Shown here piece by piece: positions 1 through 8,188 of a DNA stretch of 64,000 nt. Position 1 is the stretch's first letter, and each line of letters opens with the position of its first letter. The notes beneath the pieces were generated by a model, which made no database searches, was not told where the DNA came from, and saw only the letters and a list, made by a program, of their open reading frames with translations. Position numbers and translations under genes: made by a program. Source of the DNA: RPQJ01 sp044226195 (GTDB lineage Bacteria > Pseudomonadota > Gammaproteobacteria > Steroidobacterales > Steroidobacteraceae). Where the stretch lies: assembly GCA_044226195.1 (NCBI GenBank), contig JBGAHO010000005.1, positions 58,180 to 122,179 on the forward strand, in the 5' to 3' direction.

Positions 1-164
1 GACGCTGGACGGCGCTGGAATCCATCGACCTCGGCGTGCCGACGCCGGTGATGACCGTCGCGTTGATGGAGCGCTTCGCGAGCCAGGGCCGCGCGGACTA
101 CACGAACCGCCTGCTCGCGCGCATGCGGCAGGCGTTCGGCGGGCACGCGGTCAAGAAGGGCTAG
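1..164 (+). CDS. gnd: 6-phosphogluconate dehydrogenase, C-terminal end (partial)
   Basis: Only the last 53 codons are in the window, read in frame from base 3 to a TAG stop at 162-164. The peptide has the C-terminal features of decarboxylating 6-phosphogluconate dehydrogenase: a RWT..E.IDLGVP.P segment, an R..S..R.DY segment and the terminal FGGHAV motif followed by KKG. The enzyme oxidises 6-phosphogluconate to ribulose 5-phosphate and CO2. The neighbouring zwf and pgl genes supply the preceding two steps, which supports the call, although they run in the opposite direction and converge on it. The stop codon overlaps the stop codon of the deacetylase on the other strand by two bases. Only the start and length cannot be judged. 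Confidence 0.88.
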   Translation, partial: RWTALESIDLGVPTPVMTVALMERFASQGRADYTNRLLARMRQAFGGHAVKKG

Positions 165-1084
165 GGACTCGCCGGCGGCCGGCAGATCGTCTCGAGGGCC
201 GGGTCCGGCGCGGGCACGCGGGGCTCGGTGAGCCCACGTGCCTTCATTTCCTGCTCCAGCAGCGTGCCGTCCCGGCGATCCGGCAAGTCCGGGATCGCCT
301 GCAACGCCGCATCCTCGCCCACGGTGTCGAGGGGAGCGACGGTGAACCCCTTCGCGCGCAGCAGGCCCAGCAGGTCCGGCAGGATGACCGGGCTGTAGGC
401 GCCGAGATGCAGCAGCAGGACGTGGTCGATCGGCCGGCCGAACAGGCGCTGGCCGATGGCGCGATCCGTGTCGATGGCCAGCGCCGCCGCCCGCAGGTAG
501 CTGTCGTGCAGCCATTGCAGCTGCGACCGGTCGTCGCGCGCGCGGCAACGGGCGTAGGCGGAGTTCCAGAGATAGTCCTGCCAGTCGATGGTCACCTGCG
601 CGATCCGGTAACCCCGCGCGAGCAGCGCTGCACGCACGGCATCCCGCTTCTCGGCGGTGTCGCCTTCGTGCAGGAAAGGATATCGGAACCAGCGCCAGTG
701 GCCCGACGGGTCGAGTCGCTCGAGCGTGGGTTCGTTCTGCGCGACGTCGCGCAGGAATTCGTCGGTCGATTCCTGCGACAGGTCGGAATGCCGGTAGGTG
801 TGATTGGCGACGCGCTGGCCGCCTGCCACCCACAGGCGCAGTGCGCGCTCGGCGTCCGCATCGTGCTCCGGTCGGCCGGCGTTGACGAAGCCGTACACCG
901 GACCGACGCGCTGCTCGTCCAGGATCGCGAGTACGTCACGCGTGATGCCGCTGCGGGTCAGGCCGCTGGGCAACGCACCGTTGAGCGGCAGGTCGTCGAA
1001 CGTGATCGCGAGCCGTTCGGCGCCGGCGGTTGCCAGCGGCGCCAACATTGCGAGCAGAACGGCGAACCGGGTGCGTGGCCTCAG
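161..1084 (-). CDS. polysaccharide deacetylase family protein, exported
   Basis: The protein has the NodB-fold core of carbohydrate esterase family 4: an ITFDD metal-binding motif just after the signal peptide and an NHTYRH motif (His ligands) about 70 residues later. Such enzymes remove N- or O-acetyl groups from glycans. The preferred start is a CTG at 1084: it overlaps the pgl stop as CTGA, has a GGAGG ribosome-binding site 6 nt upstream, and gives an N-terminus (RPRTRF plus a hydrophobic stretch ending AGA-E) that looks like a complete signal peptide. The first ATG (1048) would cut off the basic part of the signal and has no ribosome-binding site. No ATG, GTG or TTG lies near 1084. It is probably translationally coupled to pgl. 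The substrate is unknown, and its place in a pentose phosphate operon is unexplained. Confidence 0.75.
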   Translation of the reverse strand: MRPRTRFAVLLAMLAPLATAGAERLAITFDDLPLNGALPSGLTRSGITRDVLAILDEQRVGPVYGFVNAGRPEHDADAERALRLWVAGGQRVANHTYRHSDLSQESTDEFLRDVAQNEPTLERLDPSGHWRWFRYPFLHEGDTAEKRDAVRAALLARGYRIAQVTIDWQDYLWNSAYARCRARDDRSQLQWLHDSYLRAAALAIDTDRAIGQRLFGRPIDHVLLLHLGAYSPVILPDLLGLLRAKGFTVAPLDTVGEDAALQAIPDLPDRRDGTLLEQEMKARGLTEPRVPAPDPALETICRPPASP

Positions 1085-1821
1085 GGCACGCCTCCGGCTC
1101 CGGACGATGCTCCGTTGCGCATCACGCCGGAGACGTCGCGCGCGGCCTCGGTGTCGGCGAAGACCACGCTGCGAGACTCGGAAACACGGACCGCCGGCGA
1201 GCCCCCCGCACGTGTGAGCAATTCGGCCAGTCGTCGCGACTTGGCCGCGCCGGTCACGAGCCACAGGCGGCGTCGCGCGCGATTGAGCGCCGGGTACGTC
1301 AGCGTCATGCGCCGCAGTCCCTCGTAGGGTGCCGTCGTGACCGCGACGTCGCGATCGGCAACCTCCAGCACGCCATCGCCCGGCACGAGCGATGCGGTGT
1401 GACCGTCCGCGCCGAGGCCGAGTTGCACGAGGTCGAAGCGCAGCGGGGCGCCGAACTGGCGTTCGAGCGCCTGCTGGAACGAGCGCGCGGCGGATTCGAC
1501 GTCGTCCGCATCGACCGGCAGGCGGTGCAGGTTGGCCTGCGGCAGGCGGCCTTCGTACACCAGCAGCGTCTCGAGCGGCGCGAGATTGCGACGCGGGTCG
1601 CTCCGTGGCGCGATGCGCTCGTCGACCTGCGCGACGTGCACGCGCGACCAGTCGAGCGGGAAGGCACGCCACTGTTCGATCATCCGCCAGGGCGTCGTGC
1701 CGCCGGACAAGGCCAGCAGCACGCGGCCGTGCGCAGCGATCGTCGCCGTGCAGACGCGAGCGATCTCATCCGCCGCGAGCCGGGCGGCATCGTCCGGGTC
1801 CAGGCCGACGCTCAGGCGCAC
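1081..1821 (-). CDS. pgl: 6-phosphogluconolactonase
   Basis: Predicted 246-residue 6-phosphogluconolactonase of the NagB/DevB type, hydrolysing 6-phosphogluconolactone in the cytoplasm. Visible family motifs are ALSGGTTP near residue 43, VDERIAPRSDPRRN, and LGLGADGHTASL. The GTG start at 1821 overlaps the end of zwf by 10 bases and begins the protein with RLSVGLDPDD. Longer open frames upstream are only the shadow of zwf. The order zwf-pgl is common for oxidative pentose phosphate or Entner-Doudoroff operons, and the tight overlap suggests coupled translation. Its own stop overlaps the likely CTG start of the deacetylase downstream. Function is secure from motifs and context together. Confidence 0.9.
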   Translation of the reverse strand: MRLSVGLDPDDAARLAADEIARVCTATIAAHGRVLLALSGGTTPWRMIEQWRAFPLDWSRVHVAQVDERIAPRSDPRRNLAPLETLLVYEGRLPQANLHRLPVDADDVESAARSFQQALERQFGAPLRFDLVQLGLGADGHTASLVPGDGVLEVADRDVAVTTAPYEGLRRMTLTYPALNRARRRLWLVTGAAKSRRLAELLTRAGGSPAVRVSESRSVVFADTEAARDVSGVMRNGASSGAGGVP

Positions 1822-3209
1822 GGTCCGGGTTCTCCGGGTGGGTCGTACCAGCCGCCGTAGCGCTCCACCATGCGCTCCGCCGACGCGGGGCCCCAGGCGC
1901 CCGACGCATAGGGCTCCGCCTGCGGACCGTTCGCGAGCAGGCGGTCGACGATGTCCCAGGCGACCTCCACCGAGTCCTGGCGCGCGAAGAGCGTCGCATC
2001 GCCGCGCAGCGCGTCGCCCAGCAGTCGCTCGTACGGCGTCATCTCGTCCGCCTGCGAGTTGCACGCATACAGTTCGATCTCCTGGCCGACCATCGACTCG
2101 CCCGCGGACTTGATGCGCGCGCCGAGCGCGATCGCGACGCGATCCGGGCCCAGCCGGAAGCGCAGGTAGTTGGTGCGCGGCGGCAGTGCCTCGTCGAACA
2201 GTCGCTGCGGCGGCCGCCGGAAGGTCGCCAGCACCTCGGTCGCGGTCACCGGCAGGCGCTTGCCCGTGCGCACGAAGAACGGCACGTCCGCCCAGCGCCA
2301 GGAGTCGATCTCGAAACGCAGCGCGGCGTAGGTCTCGACGTCCGAGCTCGCCTGGACGCCGTCCTCGGCCCGGTAGCCGGCGTACTGGCCGCGCACGATG
2401 TCGCGCCGCTCCGGGTGGCGCACGGCGCGCAGCACCTTCATCTTCTCGTCGCGCATCGCCTCGGGGCCGGTGCCGACCGGCGGCTCCATCGCGAGGATGG
2501 CGAGGATCTGCAGCAGGTGGTTCTGCACGACGTCGCGCACCGCGCCGAGTTCCTCGTACAGGCGGCCGCGACCCTCGACGCCGAACTTCTCCGCCATGGT
2601 GATCTGCACGTGCTCGATGTGCGTGCGGTTCCAGATCGGCTCGATGAAGCTGTTGGCAAAGCGGAAATACAGCAGGTTCTGCACCGGCTCCTTGCCGAGG
2701 AAGTGGTCGATGCGGAAGATCGCCGCCTCGTCGAACACCTGGTGCAGCGCGCGATTGATGGTCTGCGCGCTCGAGAGGTCGCGGCCGAGCGGCTTCTCGA
2801 CCACGACGCGCGCGTTCGCCGCGCAGCCGGAACTGCCGAGCTTGCCTGCCACGGCCGCGAACAGGCTCGGCGGGATCGCGAGGTAATGGCAGGGTCGCTT
2901 CGCGCCGTCGATCGCCGTGCGCAGGGCGGCAAACGTCGCGTCCTCGCGGTAGTCGCCGTCGACGTATCGCAGCTTCGCTTCCAGTCGTCGCAACGCCTCC
3001 GGATCGGTGCCGTCGCCGTGCTGCTCGAGGCTCGCGCGCATGCGCTCGACCACGGCTTCGCGCGTGAGGCCGCCGCGGGCCACGCCGACCACGATCGGCG
3101 GCAGCCGGCCCCGGCGCTCGAGGTTCTCGAGCGCGGGAAAGATCTTCTTGAAGGCGAGGTCGCCGGTGATGCCGAAGACCACCAGCGCGTCGGAATAGTC
3201 ACCGTTCAT
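1812..3209 (-). CDS. zwf: glucose-6-phosphate 1-dehydrogenase
   Basis: Oxidises glucose 6-phosphate to 6-phosphogluconolactone with NAD(P)+, the first step of the oxidative pentose phosphate pathway. The N-terminus carries the Rossmann motif FGITGDLAFKK (residues 12-22; most relatives have GASGDLA). The substrate-binding signature RIDHFLGKE is at residues 166-174, followed by the QNLLYFRFAN segment. At 465 residues it is slightly shorter than the usual 480-500. The ATG at 3209 is chosen because an AGGGA sequence lies 9 nt upstream; a GTG at 3215 is possible. It is first in a leftward operon with pgl and the deacetylase, diverging from the GTPase gene at 3321 across about 110 bases, so the promoters of both units should lie there. 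Confidence 0.93.
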   Translation of the reverse strand: MNGDYSDALVVFGITGDLAFKKIFPALENLERRGRLPPIVVGVARGGLTREAVVERMRASLEQHGDGTDPEALRRLEAKLRYVDGDYREDATFAALRTAIDGAKRPCHYLAIPPSLFAAVAGKLGSSGCAANARVVVEKPLGRDLSSAQTINRALHQVFDEAAIFRIDHFLGKEPVQNLLYFRFANSFIEPIWNRTHIEHVQITMAEKFGVEGRGRLYEELGAVRDVVQNHLLQILAILAMEPPVGTGPEAMRDEKMKVLRAVRHPERRDIVRGQYAGYRAEDGVQASSDVETYAALRFEIDSWRWADVPFFVRTGKRLPVTATEVLATFRRPPQRLFDEALPPRTNYLRFRLGPDRVAIALGARIKSAGESMVGQEIELYACNSQADEMTPYERLLGDALRGDATLFARQDSVEVAWDIVDRLLANGPQAEPYASGAWGPASAERMVERYGGWYDPPGEPGPCA

Positions 3210-3320
3210 CGGCACCTGTCCCTGGGTCGCGGTTTGCCACGTTGCGGTCGGGGCGGCCGCGGGGCCATAACTCTACACGTCGGCCGACCCGTTGGAAGCC
3301 GGCCGCCGCCAGGCCCTGCC

Positions 3321-4352
3321 ATGCCCGCCAATCTCACCCCCGAGTACAAGGCCGCCGCCGAGGCGCTGCGCCAGGCGCGCGATCCGGAAGAACGCCTCGC
3401 CTGCCTGCGCGAGATGCTGCGCGTGATCCCGCGCCACAAGGGCACGGACCACCTGCAGGCGGACCTCAAGCACCGCATCCACGAACTCGACGAGGAACTG
3501 CAGGGGCCGAAGCGGGGCGGGGCCCGCAGTGCGCCGGCGCTCGTGGTGCGGCCGGAAGGTGCCGCGCAGATCGCGTTGCTCGGCGCGCCCAACGCCGGCA
3601 AGTCGGCGCTGCACGCCCGGCTCACGGGGTCGGCGGCGAAGAGCGCGGCCTATCCGTTGACGACGCAGTACCCCGAGCCCGGCATGCTGTCCTGGGAGGA
3701 CGTGCACTTCCAGTTGCTCGACCTGCCGGCCGTCGCGTCGTCGCATCCACTGCCCTGGATCGCGAGCACGCTGCAGACCGCGGACGCGGCGGCGCTCGTG
3801 ATCGATCTCGCGGACCCGGACTGCCTCGATCACGTGGCGGACGTGCAGCGCGAACTCGCCGCGAGGCGGGTGCATCTCTCGCCCGGGTGGCCGGGCGACG
3901 CGGCCCGCCAGGCCGAGCCCGTGCCTGATGCGGACGGGGTGCTCGACCGGTTCCTGCCCACCGTGCTGCTGGCCAACAAGTCCGACCTCCTGTCGCATCC
4001 CGAGACCGACCTGCAGGTGCTGGCCGAGCTGGAAGAACCGCATTTTCCGGTGCTGCTGGTCTCGGCGCAGACCGGGGCCGGGCTCGGCGAGCTCGGTGCC
4101 TGGTGGTGGCGCGCACTCGCGCTGGTGCGCGTCTACACCAAGGCGCCGGGCAAGGCGCAGGAACACGGCCGGCCGTTCACGCTGCGCGCGGGACGACAGA
4201 CCGTCGGCGACGTGGCGCGGCTGGTGCACCGCGACATGGCTGCTGCGTTGAAGTACGCTCGGGTGTGGGGCCGGTCCGTCACGGCGGACGGCCAGCACGT
4301 CGGTCGCGAGCATCGGCTCGCCGATCGGGACACGGTCGAACTTCATGGCTAG
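3321..4352 (+). CDS. Drg/Obg-type GTPase with C-terminal TGS domain
   Basis: A 343-residue GTP-binding protein. An N-terminal helical part (residues 1-80, rich in Lys, Arg, Glu) precedes a G domain with G1 GAPNAGKS at 88-95, a G3-like DLPA, G4 NKSD at 219-222 and G5 SAQ. A C-terminal TGS domain (about 275-343) includes YTKAPGKAQ and ends with the HRLADRDTVELHG pattern typical of TGS. This domain order matches archaeal and eukaryotic DRG proteins and a bacterial set of uncertain role. It is not Obg, which has an N-terminal glycine-rich domain, and not YchF. The G3 motif lacks the usual Gly (DxxG). DRG proteins are generally linked to ribosomes or translation; that role here is inference. It stands just upstream of the membrane-lipid operon. 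Confidence 0.75.
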   Translation: MPANLTPEYKAAAEALRQARDPEERLACLREMLRVIPRHKGTDHLQADLKHRIHELDEELQGPKRGGARSAPALVVRPEGAAQIALLGAPNAGKSALHARLTGSAAKSAAYPLTTQYPEPGMLSWEDVHFQLLDLPAVASSHPLPWIASTLQTADAAALVIDLADPDCLDHVADVQRELAARRVHLSPGWPGDAARQAEPVPDADGVLDRFLPTVLLANKSDLLSHPETDLQVLAELEEPHFPVLLVSAQTGAGLGELGAWWWRALALVRVYTKAPGKAQEHGRPFTLRAGRQTVGDVARLVHRDMAAALKYARVWGRSVTADGQHVGREHRLADRDTVELHG

Positions 4353-4364
4353 GGAAGGGTGGGC

Positions 4365-4991
4365 ATGGCCGAACGGCGGCCGATCGCAACGCGCAACACG
4401 CAATGGGCGCAGTCGCTCGCACGCCGGGTGGCACGCGCCGGCGTCAGCGCCAATGCCGTCTCGGTCATCGGCGTCGTCTTCGCCTGCGTGGCCGCGGCGG
4501 CATTCGTCCTGACACGGGGCCAGGAGGGTGCGTGGCCCTGGCTCGTCGCGGCGGCCGGCATCCAGGGCCGGCTCATCTGCAACATGATCGACGGCATGGT
4601 CGCGGTCGAGCATCGGGGCGCGACGCCGACCGGGGCGCTCTACAACGACGTGCCGGATCGCATCGCCGACACCGTGATCCTGGTGGCCGCGGGCCATGCC
4701 ATCGCGCAGCCGGAACTCGGCTGGGCGTGTGCCGTGGCCGCCATGCTGACAGCCTACGTGCGGGCCCTCGGTGGCGCGCTCGGCACGCCGCAATTCTTCA
4801 TCGGGCCCCAGGCGAAATCGCAGCGCATGGCTGTGTTGACCGTGGCCGCGCTCGTCGCGGCGTTGGCTCCCCGCGGGATCGCGGGGCAGGTCGTCCTCGC
4901 GGCACTCGCGATCGTGCTGGCGGGCTCGGTGCTGACGGTCGTCCGCCGGCTGCGCCTGATCGCCGCGGAGCTGAATTCGCGTGGCGCTTGA
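4365..4991 (+). CDS. CDP-alcohol phosphatidyltransferase family protein
   Basis: Integral membrane enzyme of the CDP-alcohol phosphatidyltransferase superfamily, which transfers a phosphatidyl group from CDP-diacylglycerol to an alcohol. The signature normally reads DxxDGxxAR...GxxxDxxxD. Here it is NMIDGMVAV...GALYNDVPD, so the first and third Asp are Asn. I recall the same variant in a proteobacterial branch linked to CDP-diglyceride synthase and acyltransferase genes, including E. coli YnbA-like proteins. About five hydrophobic segments are visible. ATG 4365 follows a GGGAAGGG ribosome-binding site; a GTG at 4359 is possible. It overlaps the acyltransferase gene by 11 bases. The acceptor alcohol cannot be told from sequence. 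Confidence 0.8.
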   Translation: MAERRPIATRNTQWAQSLARRVARAGVSANAVSVIGVVFACVAAAAFVLTRGQEGAWPWLVAAAGIQGRLICNMIDGMVAVEHRGATPTGALYNDVPDRIADTVILVAAGHAIAQPELGWACAVAAMLTAYVRALGGALGTPQFFIGPQAKSQRMAVLTVAALVAALAPRGIAGQVVLAALAIVLAGSVLTVVRRLRLIAAELNSRGA

Positions 4992-5628
4992 GCGAGTGAT
5001 CGCCGCCGGCCTGCGCGGCCTGTGCCGGCTCGTCACGGGCGCGCACCCGCGCTGGCTGTGCGACCCGCGCAGCACGGCGCCGCGCGTGTACTTCGCCAAC
5101 CACTGTTCGCACCTCGACACGCTCGTCGTCTGGAGCACGTTGCCCGACCAACTTCGCGCGCGCACCCGGCCGGTCGCGGCGCGCGATTACTGGGGCCGGG
5201 GCGCGATTCGGCGCTACATCGCCGACCGTGTGTTCCACGCCCTGCTGATCGACCGCAAGTCGGCGGAGGACAAGGCCCTCGCCGACCTGCATCGCCAGGA
5301 AACGCTGGATGCAATGACCGCCGTGCTCGATGCGGGCGAGTCGCTGATCCTCTACCCGGAGGGCACGCGCGGCTCGGGCGAGGCGATCCAGCCGTTCCGG
5401 GCCGGGCTCTATCACCTCGCGCGGGCGCGACCGGCGGTTCCGCTGGTGCCGGTCTATCTCGGCAACCTCGCGCGCATCATGCCGAAGGGCGCGACCCTCC
5501 CGGTGCCGATGCAGGGGCAGGTGGTCTTCGGCCCGACGACACACTTGCTCGCGGACGAGGCGAAGCAGCCGTTCCTCGAGCGCTGCCGCGACGCGGTGGA
5601 AGCGCTGGCCGGAGGGCGAGGTCCATGA
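4981..5628 (+). CDS. lysophospholipid acyltransferase family protein (PlsC-like)
   Basis: A 215-residue acyltransferase of the PlsC/LPLAT family that would esterify a lysophosphatidic acid or related lysolipid at the inner membrane. The catalytic HxxxxD motif is NHCSHLD near residue 40, and the glycerol-phosphate-binding motif is YPEGTRGSG near residue 122. The GTG start overlaps the previous gene, and the stop overlaps the next start as ATGA, so the three genes are almost certainly one transcript with coupled translation. It is short for PlsC and probably a side-branch acyltransferase. Context with CDP-alcohol transferase and cytidylyltransferase implies local synthesis of a phospholipid. 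Confidence 0.85.
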   Translation: MALERVIAAGLRGLCRLVTGAHPRWLCDPRSTAPRVYFANHCSHLDTLVVWSTLPDQLRARTRPVAARDYWGRGAIRRYIADRVFHALLIDRKSAEDKALADLHRQETLDAMTAVLDAGESLILYPEGTRGSGEAIQPFRAGLYHLARARPAVPLVPVYLGNLARIMPKGATLPVPMQGQVVFGPTTHLLADEAKQPFLERCRDAVEALAGGRGP

Positions 5629-6596
5629 TCCGCGGTCTGCGCGACCCCGAACTGGTGCTGATGATCGCGGGCATCCTCGCCTTCCTCGTGCTCGCGAGCC
5701 TCGTCGCGTGGATCATCAAGCTGCGCGCCAAGCCGGCACCGGTCGAGCCCGGACAGGTACCGAAGGAATCCGCGGTCGACAACCTGATCGCGCGGATCAA
5801 GGCCTGGTGGGGCATGGTGATCGTGTTCGGCATCGCGATCGCCACCGGTGGCTACGGCTCGCTGGTCATGTTCGGCATCGTCTCGTTCCTCGCGCTGCGC
5901 GAAGCGATCACGCTGCTGCCGACGCGCCGGGCCGACCATCGCGCCATGCTCTGGTCGTTCTTCATTTTCCTGCCGCTGCAGTACTACCTCGTCGCCATCC
6001 AGTGGTACGGCATGTTCGCGCTGCTGATCCCGGTGTACGCCTACCTGCTGCTGCCGTCGGTGCAGGTGCTCGCCGGCGACACCGAGGACTTCCTCGCGCG
6101 CACGTCGCGGCTGCAGTGGGCGCTGATGATCTGCGTGTTCTGCGTGAGTCACGCGCCCGCGCTGCTGATGCTGAAGATCCCGGGCTTCGCCGGCGAGAAC
6201 GCCAAGCTGCTGCTGTTCCTCGTGGTGGTCACCGAGATGTCCGACGTGCTGCAGTACACCTGCGGCAAGCTGTTCGGCCGGCACAAGGCGGTGCCGAAGG
6301 TGAGTCCGAACAAGACCGTCGAGGGCTACGTCGGCGGCGGCCTGCTCGCGACCGCGCTCGGCGCCGGCCTGTGGTGGGCGACGCCCTTCACCTGGTGGCA
6401 GGCGGCCCTGATGGCGCTGGTGATCGTCGTCGCCGGCATCGCGGGCGGGTTGGTGATGTCGGCCGTGAAGCGCGACCGGCAGGTCAAGGACTTCGGTGCG
6501 CTGCTGCCGGGGCACGGCGGCGTGCTCGACCGCATCGACTCGCTGTGCTTCTCGGCGCCGCTCTTCTTCCACCTGACCCGCTTCTACTTCGCCTGA
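5625..6596 (+). CDS. phosphatidate cytidylyltransferase (CDP-diglyceride synthase) family
   Basis: Polytopic membrane protein of 323 residues that should form CDP-diacylglycerol from phosphatidate and CTP. The family signature is near the C-terminus: S..KRDRQVKDFG..LPGHGG.LDR.DSL, which carries the conserved Lys-Asp, HGG and Asp residues. About eight hydrophobic helices precede it, and an N-terminal helix is followed by a charged cytoplasmic stretch. Its size and N-terminal extension fit the YnbB-like class rather than housekeeping CdsA, so it is likely a second synthase dedicated to this operon. The start ATG overlaps the upstream stop. It makes the substrate that the phosphatidyltransferase at 4365 would use. 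Confidence 0.87.
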   Translation: MIRGLRDPELVLMIAGILAFLVLASLVAWIIKLRAKPAPVEPGQVPKESAVDNLIARIKAWWGMVIVFGIAIATGGYGSLVMFGIVSFLALREAITLLPTRRADHRAMLWSFFIFLPLQYYLVAIQWYGMFALLIPVYAYLLLPSVQVLAGDTEDFLARTSRLQWALMICVFCVSHAPALLMLKIPGFAGENAKLLLFLVVVTEMSDVLQYTCGKLFGRHKAVPKVSPNKTVEGYVGGGLLATALGAGLWWATPFTWWQAALMALVIVVAGIAGGLVMSAVKRDRQVKDFGALLPGHGGVLDRIDSLCFSAPLFFHLTRFYFA

Positions 6597-6599
6597 GCC

Positions 6600-7145
6600 A
6601 TGCGCTGGGTGCTCGCCGCCGGTGCGTGGGGCTTCGCCGAGGCGACGCTCTTCTTCATCGTGCCCGACGTGCTGCTCACGTGGATCGCGGCGTTCCGTCC
6701 CGCGCGCACGCTGCCGGCCATCGGCGCCTGCCTGCTCGGGGCGCTGCTCGGCGGCGCGCTGATGTTCACGTCGGCCGCGCGCGATCCGGCCGCGACCCGC
6801 CAGCTCGTCGAGCGCGTGCCGGCCATCGGCACCGAACTCGTCGATCGCACCGGGCGCGGACTCGACGCCAGTTACCCGCGCCAGATGCTGGTCGGCGGGT
6901 TGAGCGGCGTGCCCTACAAGGTGCTCGCGATCGAGGCGGCGTCGGCAGACGGATCGCTCGCGAAATTCCTCGGCTGGAGCGTGCCGGCGCGCCTGCCGCG
7001 CTGGCTGGCGCTGGCGTTGCTCGCGCGCGCCGTGGCGCAGTTTGCGCGCGGGCGCTTCCGGAACGCCGATCGCGGGCTCGTGGCGACGTGGGCGGTCGCG
7101 TGGAGTCTCGTCTACGCGGTCTACTTCACGGTGATGAAGGGCTGA
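6600..7145 (+). CDS. DedA/YqaA-like (SNARE-associated) membrane protein
   Basis: A 181-residue membrane protein with about five hydrophobic segments. The opening GFAEATLFFIVPDVLL segment and the later GGLSGVPYKVLAIEA segment resemble the paired membrane-embedded motifs of the YqaA branch of the DedA/VTT family (FxEAxxxP.. and GxxPxPYKV). Members of this broad superfamily include proposed lipid scramblases or transporters. It begins 3 bases after the cytidylyltransferase stop, so it belongs to the lipid operon, and a lipid-handling job would fit. The family call rests on these short motifs and is moderate; substrate and direction of transport are unknown. Confidence 0.55.
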   Translation: MRWVLAAGAWGFAEATLFFIVPDVLLTWIAAFRPARTLPAIGACLLGALLGGALMFTSAARDPAATRQLVERVPAIGTELVDRTGRGLDASYPRQMLVGGLSGVPYKVLAIEAASADGSLAKFLGWSVPARLPRWLALALLARAVAQFARGRFRNADRGLVATWAVAWSLVYAVYFTVMKG

Positions 7146-7149
7146 CGCC

Positions 7150-7743
7150 GTGGACCTGCACCACATTCCGGTCGCCTTCAAGCTCGCCTACACGCTGTTC
7201 GTGCTGTACGTGATGGCAGTGTGGTGGCGGCACTACGGCTGGAAGAACTTCCTCTGGTTCTCCGACATCGCCTTCATCGGCGCCGTGCCGGCGCTGTGGC
7301 TCGAGAGCCGCGCGCTCGCCAGCGTGCTGACCGTCGCCGTGCTCGTGCCCGAACTGCTGTGGAACGTGGATTACGTCGCGCGCCTGCTGCTGCGCCGCCG
7401 GTGCACCGGGCTGACCGACTACATGTTCGAGTCCGAGCGGCCGCTCATCCTGCGCGGCCTGTCGCTGTTCCACGTGCCGCTGCCGCTGGTCCTGCTGTGG
7501 ATGGTGGCGGCATACGGGTACGACGCGCACCGCGCGCTGCCCGGGGCGATGGCGCTGGCCGCCGTGGTGCTGCCCTGGAGCCGCGCGGTGAGCAGCGTGC
7601 ACGAGAACATCAACTGGACGCACGGCCTCGGCGCGCGCCGATCGACGTGGCCGCCTGCGCTCTACGTCGGGCTGCTCTACGTGGCGTTCGTGCTGCTGGT
7701 GTTCGTGCCGACGGACGCGGTGTTGCGTCGCCTGGCGTTCTAG
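7150..7743 (+). CDS. multipass membrane protein of unknown function
   Basis: A 197-residue hydrophobic protein with about six predicted membrane spans and no motif I can name. Conspicuous features are a HYGWKNFLWFSDIAF segment near residue 28, a WNVDYVARLL segment in the middle, and a polar loop with SSVHENINWTHGLG near residue 148 that carries clustered His, Asn and Trp and could be functional. It starts with GTG 4 bases after the previous stop and closes the lipid operon, facing the receiver-domain gene tail to tail. Whether it modifies lipids or is an accessory subunit cannot be decided from sequence. Confidence 0.6.
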   Translation: MDLHHIPVAFKLAYTLFVLYVMAVWWRHYGWKNFLWFSDIAFIGAVPALWLESRALASVLTVAVLVPELLWNVDYVARLLLRRRCTGLTDYMFESERPLILRGLSLFHVPLPLVLLWMVAAYGYDAHRALPGAMALAAVVLPWSRAVSSVHENINWTHGLGARRSTWPPALYVGLLYVAFVLLVFVPTDAVLRRLAF

Positions 7744-7759
7744 CGGGGCGGGAGCGGGG

Positions 7760-8188
7760 TCAGCTCCTGCGCGCGTGGCGCAGGATGGTCTCGATCAGCT
7801 GGTGCCGGTCGACGGGCTTCGAGACGTGCGCCACCATGCCGGCGGCCTGGCACTGCTCGATGGTGTCGGTCAGCACGTGCGCGGTCTGCGCGACGATCGG
7901 CAGTCCGGGAGCGATGGCGCGGATGCGGCTGGTCGCCTCGTAGCCGTCCATCACCGGCATCTGCAGGTCCATCAGCACGAGGTGATAGGCCGTCGGCCCT
8001 TCCTCGGTGATGCGCTGCACGGCCTGTTCGCCGTCGCTGGCGAACACCAGCGTCGGGCCCTCCGGCGCCAGCATGGCCTGGATCACCAGCTGGTTGATCT
8101 CGTTGTCCTCGGCCACCAGGATGCGCAGCCCGTCGAGTCGCTTGACCCGCTGCGTCGAGCCCGTGCCCGGCGAAAGATTCGATTCCAT
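7760..8188 (-). CDS. stand-alone response regulator receiver domain
   Basis: A 142-residue protein consisting of a short unstructured N-terminus (about 20 residues) and one CheY-like receiver domain. The acidic pocket is LVAEDNEINQ, the phosphoacceptor Asp lies in LVLMDLQMPVMDG, and the conserved Lys is in HVSKPVD. This wording is typical of receiver domains of hybrid histidine kinases rather than of CheY. There is no output domain. The ATG at 8188 has a very strong GGAGGAG site 3 nt upstream. Its kinase is not nearby, so its partner is unknown. The upstream frame stays open for a further 220 codons but has no conserved content and was not included. Confidence 0.88.
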   Translation of the reverse strand: MESNLSPGTGSTQRVKRLDGLRILVAEDNEINQLVIQAMLAPEGPTLVFASDGEQAVQRITEEGPTAYHLVLMDLQMPVMDGYEATSRIRAIAPGLPIVAQTAHVLTDTIEQCQAAGMVAHVSKPVDRHQLIETILRHARRS

